Of a stretch of DNA of 22,690 nucleotides, positions 20,149 to 22,690 are shown in pieces (position 1 is the stretch's first letter; every line of letters begins with the position of its first letter). The stretch is taken from the NCBI GenBank assembly GCA_964400785.1, contig CAYNWB010000035.1, forward strand, positions 1 to 22,690, read 5' to 3'. Both the position numbers and the translations under genes were made by a program. Below the pieces are notes generated by a model. It was not told the DNA's origin, did not search any database, and worked only from the letters and a program-made list of their open reading frames with translations. Origin of the DNA: CAVQGZ01 sp964400785. GTDB taxonomy: Bacteria > Actinomycetota > Actinomycetes > Jiangellales > Jiangellaceae.

Positions 20149-22020
20149 TCACACGTCAGGGGTCGACGACTCCGTGGCGCTGAGCTGGTGCAGCGCGTCG
20201 GTGACCCGACGATGGGCCTCCCAGATCGGCTCGGGCAGGTCGGGGAACTGCTTGAGGTGCACCTCGCGGTGCTCCATCTCCTGCAGCCACCGGTCGACCT
20301 TGATCGACAGGATCGTCTCGAGGTCGTCCGGCGTGATGTCCACGCCGTTCAGGTCGAGCTCCTCGGCCGTGGGGATGATGCCGACCGGGGTGTCGCGCCC
20401 CGTCACCTCGCCGTTGCGCAGCTGCATCAGCCACAGCAGGGGCCGCAGGTTGTCGCGGTACCCCGGCCACAAGAAGTGCCCGTCCTGCGGACTGCGCTGG
20501 AACCAGTTGACGTGCGCGAAGATCGGCTGCTTCTGCGCCGAGCCCACGATCTTCAGCCAGTGCGCGGCGTACTGACCCTCGCTGTAGGACATGAACGGCC
20601 GCATCGACATGGGGTCGTAGCGCAGCTCGCCCTCCTTGCCCTCGGCGGCGAACGTCGCCTCGGCGCCCAGCGTGAGCCCGTCGTAGACGCCCTCGGCCAG
20701 GTCGTGCATCGCCCTGATCAGAGGCTCGCGGTCGCGCGTACGTCCGCCGAAGATGATCGCGTCGATCGGGACGCCGGCCGGGTCGTCGAAGTCGGGCGCG
20801 ACGTTGGGCACGTGCGCCAGCGTCGTGGTGAAGCGGCTGTTCGGGTGGGCCCAGGGGTCCTTGCTGCCCTCGGGACGCTCGCTGATCAGCTCGCCCTTCC
20901 AGTCGCGCCAGCCCGTGACGTCCGCCGGCGGCTGGGGCGTCTTGCCCTCCCACCACACCTGGTGGGTGACCTCGTTGTAGGCGACGTTGGTGAACAGCGC
21001 CCCGGTGCCCTCGGCCACGGAGTGAAGCGCAGTCGGGTTCGTCGTCTCGTTGGTGTCCTTGGCGACGCCGAAGACCCCGAACTCCGGGTTCATGCCGTAG
21101 AGCTTGCCGTCGTGGGGGTCGACCCAGAGCCAGGCGATGTCGTCCCCGTAGAAGCGGACGTGGTAGCGGCTGCCGAGCGCGTCAGGCGCCAGCATCATCG
21201 CGAGGTTGGTCTTGCCCGAGGCGCTGGGGAAGCCCCCGCAGATGTGGTACACGCGCCCGGTCTCACGGTCTTCGATGCCGATGAGCATGAACTGCTCGGC
21301 AAGAAACTGACCTGACGCCCAACCGTCGTAGCAGGCCTGGCGCAGGCCGTGAGCGATCTTTCCGAGCAGTGCGTTGCCGCCGTAGGACGATCCGAAGTGC
21401 AGGATCGTGCGCTCGTCGGCGACCGTCACGAAGTAGCGCTTGTCGTCCGGCGTGCCCTGGCCGAGGTTCTCGAGGTCGCCGGTGACGTGCACCGCGCGGA
21501 CGAAGCGGCTGGGGTGGGACAGGTTCGCGATGAGCTTCGGCCCAACGCGGGCCATCCGGATCATGTGCAGCACGACCGTGCGGTGGTCGGTGAGCTGCAC
21601 ACCGCCGGCGAAGTCTTCGAGCGGCGACCCGGGCGGGGCCATCAAGTAGGGGATCACGTACATGGTCTTGCCGGCGGAGGCGCCGCGCATGCGGTCTTCG
21701 AGCAGCGGCTTCATCTCGGCGGCCGGCCGCCAGTTGTTGTAGACGCCCTTGTCGGCGGGGTTGTTCGTGGCGACAACCGTGCGCTCCTCGGTGCGGGCGG
21801 TGTCCTTGGAGTAGCTGCGCGAGTAGTACAGACCGTCGCCGGCGGGCAAGATCTCCCCGGCGTCCAGGGACTCCTGCACCAGCCGCGAGTCGTCAGCGGC
21901 GCTCACCACCTCGATGCGTGCGGCGCCGGTCAGGTCGGCCCAGTACTGGACGTAGCTGTGCACCTCTTCGTTGGTGAGTCCCGCGTCGTTGAGGATCTTC
22001 TCGACGTCGATCGTTGTCAC
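20149..22020 (-). CDS. pckG: Phosphoenolpyruvate carboxykinase (GTP type)
   Basis: The 623-residue enzyme converts oxaloacetate and GTP to phosphoenolpyruvate, CO2 and GDP, the first committed step of gluconeogenesis. Motifs: TVVATNNPADKGVYNNW (81-97), FGSSYGGNALLGKI (209-222), the P-loop FPSASGKTN (264-272), the metal/kinase-2 motif YGDDIAWLW (291-299) and NPEFGVFGVA (311-320). In GTP-type enzymes the P-loop is normally FPSACGKTN; Ser268 here replaces the reactive Cys. The surrounding stretch (CGGFPS; AEQFMLIGIEDRETG) is also unlike the common actinobacterial form, suggesting a divergent branch. GTG 22020 follows GAGG at eight bases; an earlier in-frame ATG (22074) is not favoured. Convergent with the hydrolase gene, 12 bp stop to stop. 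Confidence 0.96.
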   Translation of the reverse strand: MTTIDVEKILNDAGLTNEEVHSYVQYWADLTGAARIEVVSAADDSRLVQESLDAGEILPAGDGLYYSRSYSKDTARTEERTVVATNNPADKGVYNNWRPAAEMKPLLEDRMRGASAGKTMYVIPYLMAPPGSPLEDFAGGVQLTDHRTVVLHMIRMARVGPKLIANLSHPSRFVRAVHVTGDLENLGQGTPDDKRYFVTVADERTILHFGSSYGGNALLGKIAHGLRQACYDGWASGQFLAEQFMLIGIEDRETGRVYHICGGFPSASGKTNLAMMLAPDALGSRYHVRFYGDDIAWLWVDPHDGKLYGMNPEFGVFGVAKDTNETTNPTALHSVAEGTGALFTNVAYNEVTHQVWWEGKTPQPPADVTGWRDWKGELISERPEGSKDPWAHPNSRFTTTLAHVPNVAPDFDDPAGVPIDAIIFGGRTRDREPLIRAMHDLAEGVYDGLTLGAEATFAAEGKEGELRYDPMSMRPFMSYSEGQYAAHWLKIVGSAQKQPIFAHVNWFQRSPQDGHFLWPGYRDNLRPLLWLMQLRNGEVTGRDTPVGIIPTAEELDLNGVDITPDDLETILSIKVDRWLQEMEHREVHLKQFPDLPEPIWEAHRRVTDALHQLSATESSTPDV

Positions 22021-22296
22021 TCCGCCCGCCTCTTTCGTGTCAGCCAGCCAGGTCGCGGTCAACGTACCGCGCATAACGGGCGCGCAGTCAGGGACCTCTG
22101 ACCCGTTGCTGTGACTCTTCTCGCAGCGACTGCGGCTGAGAAAGCGCAGGTCGGACGGGGTTCTTGCCCGTCGGGGTCAGTGTCGTCGGGACGGCGGCAG
22201 CGCGCCGATGCCCGTGGCCGTCGTGCCGCGCATCACAGTCGTCTGCCGCGGGCGGTGGTGATGGCGGCGGGATCGGGCGCTGCTCGGGTGCGGTGG

Positions 22297-22318
22297 ATTC
22301 GATAACGATTCGGTAACG
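22297..22318 (+). repeat. Tandem 11-bp direct repeat
   Basis: ATTCGATAACG (22297-22307) is followed immediately by ATTCGGTAACG (22308-22318), differing at one base. An 11-bp period fits binding by an OmpR-type regulator; the core CGGTAAC is close to, but not the same as, the YSGTMAG heptamers near the two-component genes. Confidence 0.5.
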
Positions 22319-22351
22319 GTCGTTGACGCCACAGGTCGGGGGGCGGGAGGT

Positions 22352-22380
22352 TTGGACGATCTGAGACCGGTCTCACGATT
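22352..22380 (+). promoter_or_regulatory. Promoter with LacI-type 14-bp palindromic operator
   Basis: TGAGACCGGTCTCA (22362-22375) is a perfect 14-bp palindrome. It fills the spacer of a plausible promoter: -35 TTGGAC (22352-22357), 17 bp, -10 ACGATT (22375-22380), so a bound repressor would block transcription. Length and symmetry resemble LacI-type sites such as the CebR box of cellulose-utilisation genes; the sequence itself differs. The regulator gene is not in the window. Confidence 0.55.
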
Positions 22381-22440
22381 GTGCGTGTCTGTCGTGAGTG
22401 GGGGACGGGCTCGACCTGGCCGCCGCAAGAAGGGGACACC

Positions 22441-22690
22441 GTGCGACGCTCCACTCGTCAGCGACTAGCCGCCGTTCTTTCCTCCGCCCTGGTGATGGGT
22501 CTGGCGGTGGGGGCACCCATCGGTGCCAGCGCCGCTGCGGCCACCACGGTCGTCTTCGACGACATGGAGCACGGCGACCCGTTCAACAACGGCTGGTTCG
22601 CGTTCGACGGGGCGGTGGGGGGCGGCGGCATCAGCGCGAACGCCGACGTGCCACCGGTCGGGGGCGGGTCGTTCTCGCTGGAGACCGGTT
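22441..22690 (+). CDS. Secreted protein, 5' end only (probable carbohydrate-binding domain)
   Basis: The frame opens at GTG 22441 behind AGAAGGGGACACC and runs off the window after 83 codons. The signal peptide is clear: MRRSTRQR, a hydrophobic core (VLSSALVMGLAVGAPIG) and cleavage near ASA-AA (about residue 31). The mature start, TTVVFDDMEHGDPFNNGWFAFDG followed in the same stretch by GGGSFSLETG, has the 'DDME/DDFE-G--NGW' layout of galactose-binding-like jelly rolls at the front of secreted glycoside hydrolases (CBM11/CIA30-like). What follows is outside the window, so a hydrolase is only a guess. A palindrome in the promoter suggests carbohydrate-responsive control. Confidence 0.65.
   Translation, partial: MRRSTRQRLAAVLSSALVMGLAVGAPIGASAAAATTVVFDDMEHGDPFNNGWFAFDGAVGGGGISANADVPPVGGGSFSLETG

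Larger units (their letters stand above)
22021..22440. other. Divergent intergenic region between pckG and the secreted protein gene
   Basis: This 420-bp region has no gene that I can support. Toward pckG I see only a weak TTGACC/CACGAA-like promoter (17-bp spacing, about 22065-22038, minus strand) and a small hairpin, CGCAG-CGA-CTGCG (22122-22134). Toward the right-hand gene it holds an 11-bp tandem duplication (22297-22318) and a 14-bp palindrome (22362-22375), described separately. Confidence 0.6.

Noticed and set aside
20188..21315. 375-codon plus-strand frame opposite pckG
   Set aside because: Antisense shadow of a well-conserved gene.
22087..22102. GTCAG-N6-CTGAC upstream of pckG
   Set aside because: Five-base arms are expected by chance; no promoter evidence links it to pckG.
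1..22690. tRNA/rRNA genes, CRISPR array, insertion sequence, attachment site or riboswitch
   Set aside because: I looked for cloverleaf T-loop motifs, regularly spaced repeats, transposase or integrase motifs and terminal inverted repeats on both strands and saw none; a covariance-model scan would settle RNA elements.

Overview
The window is about 22.7 kb of very GC-rich DNA. GTG starts, AGGAGG-like ribosome sites, TANNNT -10 hexamers with apparently leaderless starts, a furA-katG pair and a TIGR03086/MDMPI-type protein all point to a chromosomal actinobacterium (Actinomycetota). The genus cannot be fixed from the sequence. I see no tRNA, rRNA, transposase, integrase, CRISPR array or phage gene. 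It reads as ordinary chromosome made of many short transcription units.

Left part (1-5 kb), mostly forward: a TIGR03086-type protein with a frameshifted 3' end, a cupredoxin-like lipoprotein, a Lys/Ala-rich helical protein with an 18-bp tandem repeat, an alpha/beta hydrolase and an SRPBCC protein. Two small secreted proteins on the minus strand follow. They are divergent from a LuxR-type regulator, and the shared intergenic region carries a pair of 11-bp inverted repeats.

Middle part (5-12.2 kb), mostly reverse: a second SRPBCC protein, a pterin-dehydratase-like/VOC fusion, an MmcQ/YjbR protein divergent from a 2H phosphoesterase, an ICMT-type membrane methyltransferase, a DinB-like protein, a lipoprotein esterase, an ACT-domain protein, a 64-aa DsrE-like fragment, and a TetR repressor. 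The repressor is divergent from a zinc-independent MDR oxidoreductase across a twin-palindrome operator.

Right part (12.2-18.7 kb) is a redox/envelope block. katG and furA overlap by 4 bp, and furA has a textbook leaderless promoter with an inverted repeat. Next come an OmpR-type response regulator and histidine kinase, also overlapping by 4 bp. The regulator diverges from a secreted spondin-domain protein, which is followed by a membrane-anchored DM13-domain protein. Heptamer pairs of the form YSGTMAG, repeated at exactly 11 bp, lie upstream of the regulator, the spondin gene and the DM13 gene. I infer a small self-regulated two-component system controlling a surface spondin/DM13 module; this is the best candidate for an undescribed system here.

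Far right (18.7-22.7 kb): an HSL-type alpha/beta hydrolase fused to an SRPBCC domain, convergent with a GTP-type PEP carboxykinase whose P-loop has Ser where the family usually has a reactive Cys. Finally there is the 5' end of a secreted, probably carbohydrate-binding protein behind a perfect 14-bp palindrome that looks like a LacI-type operator.
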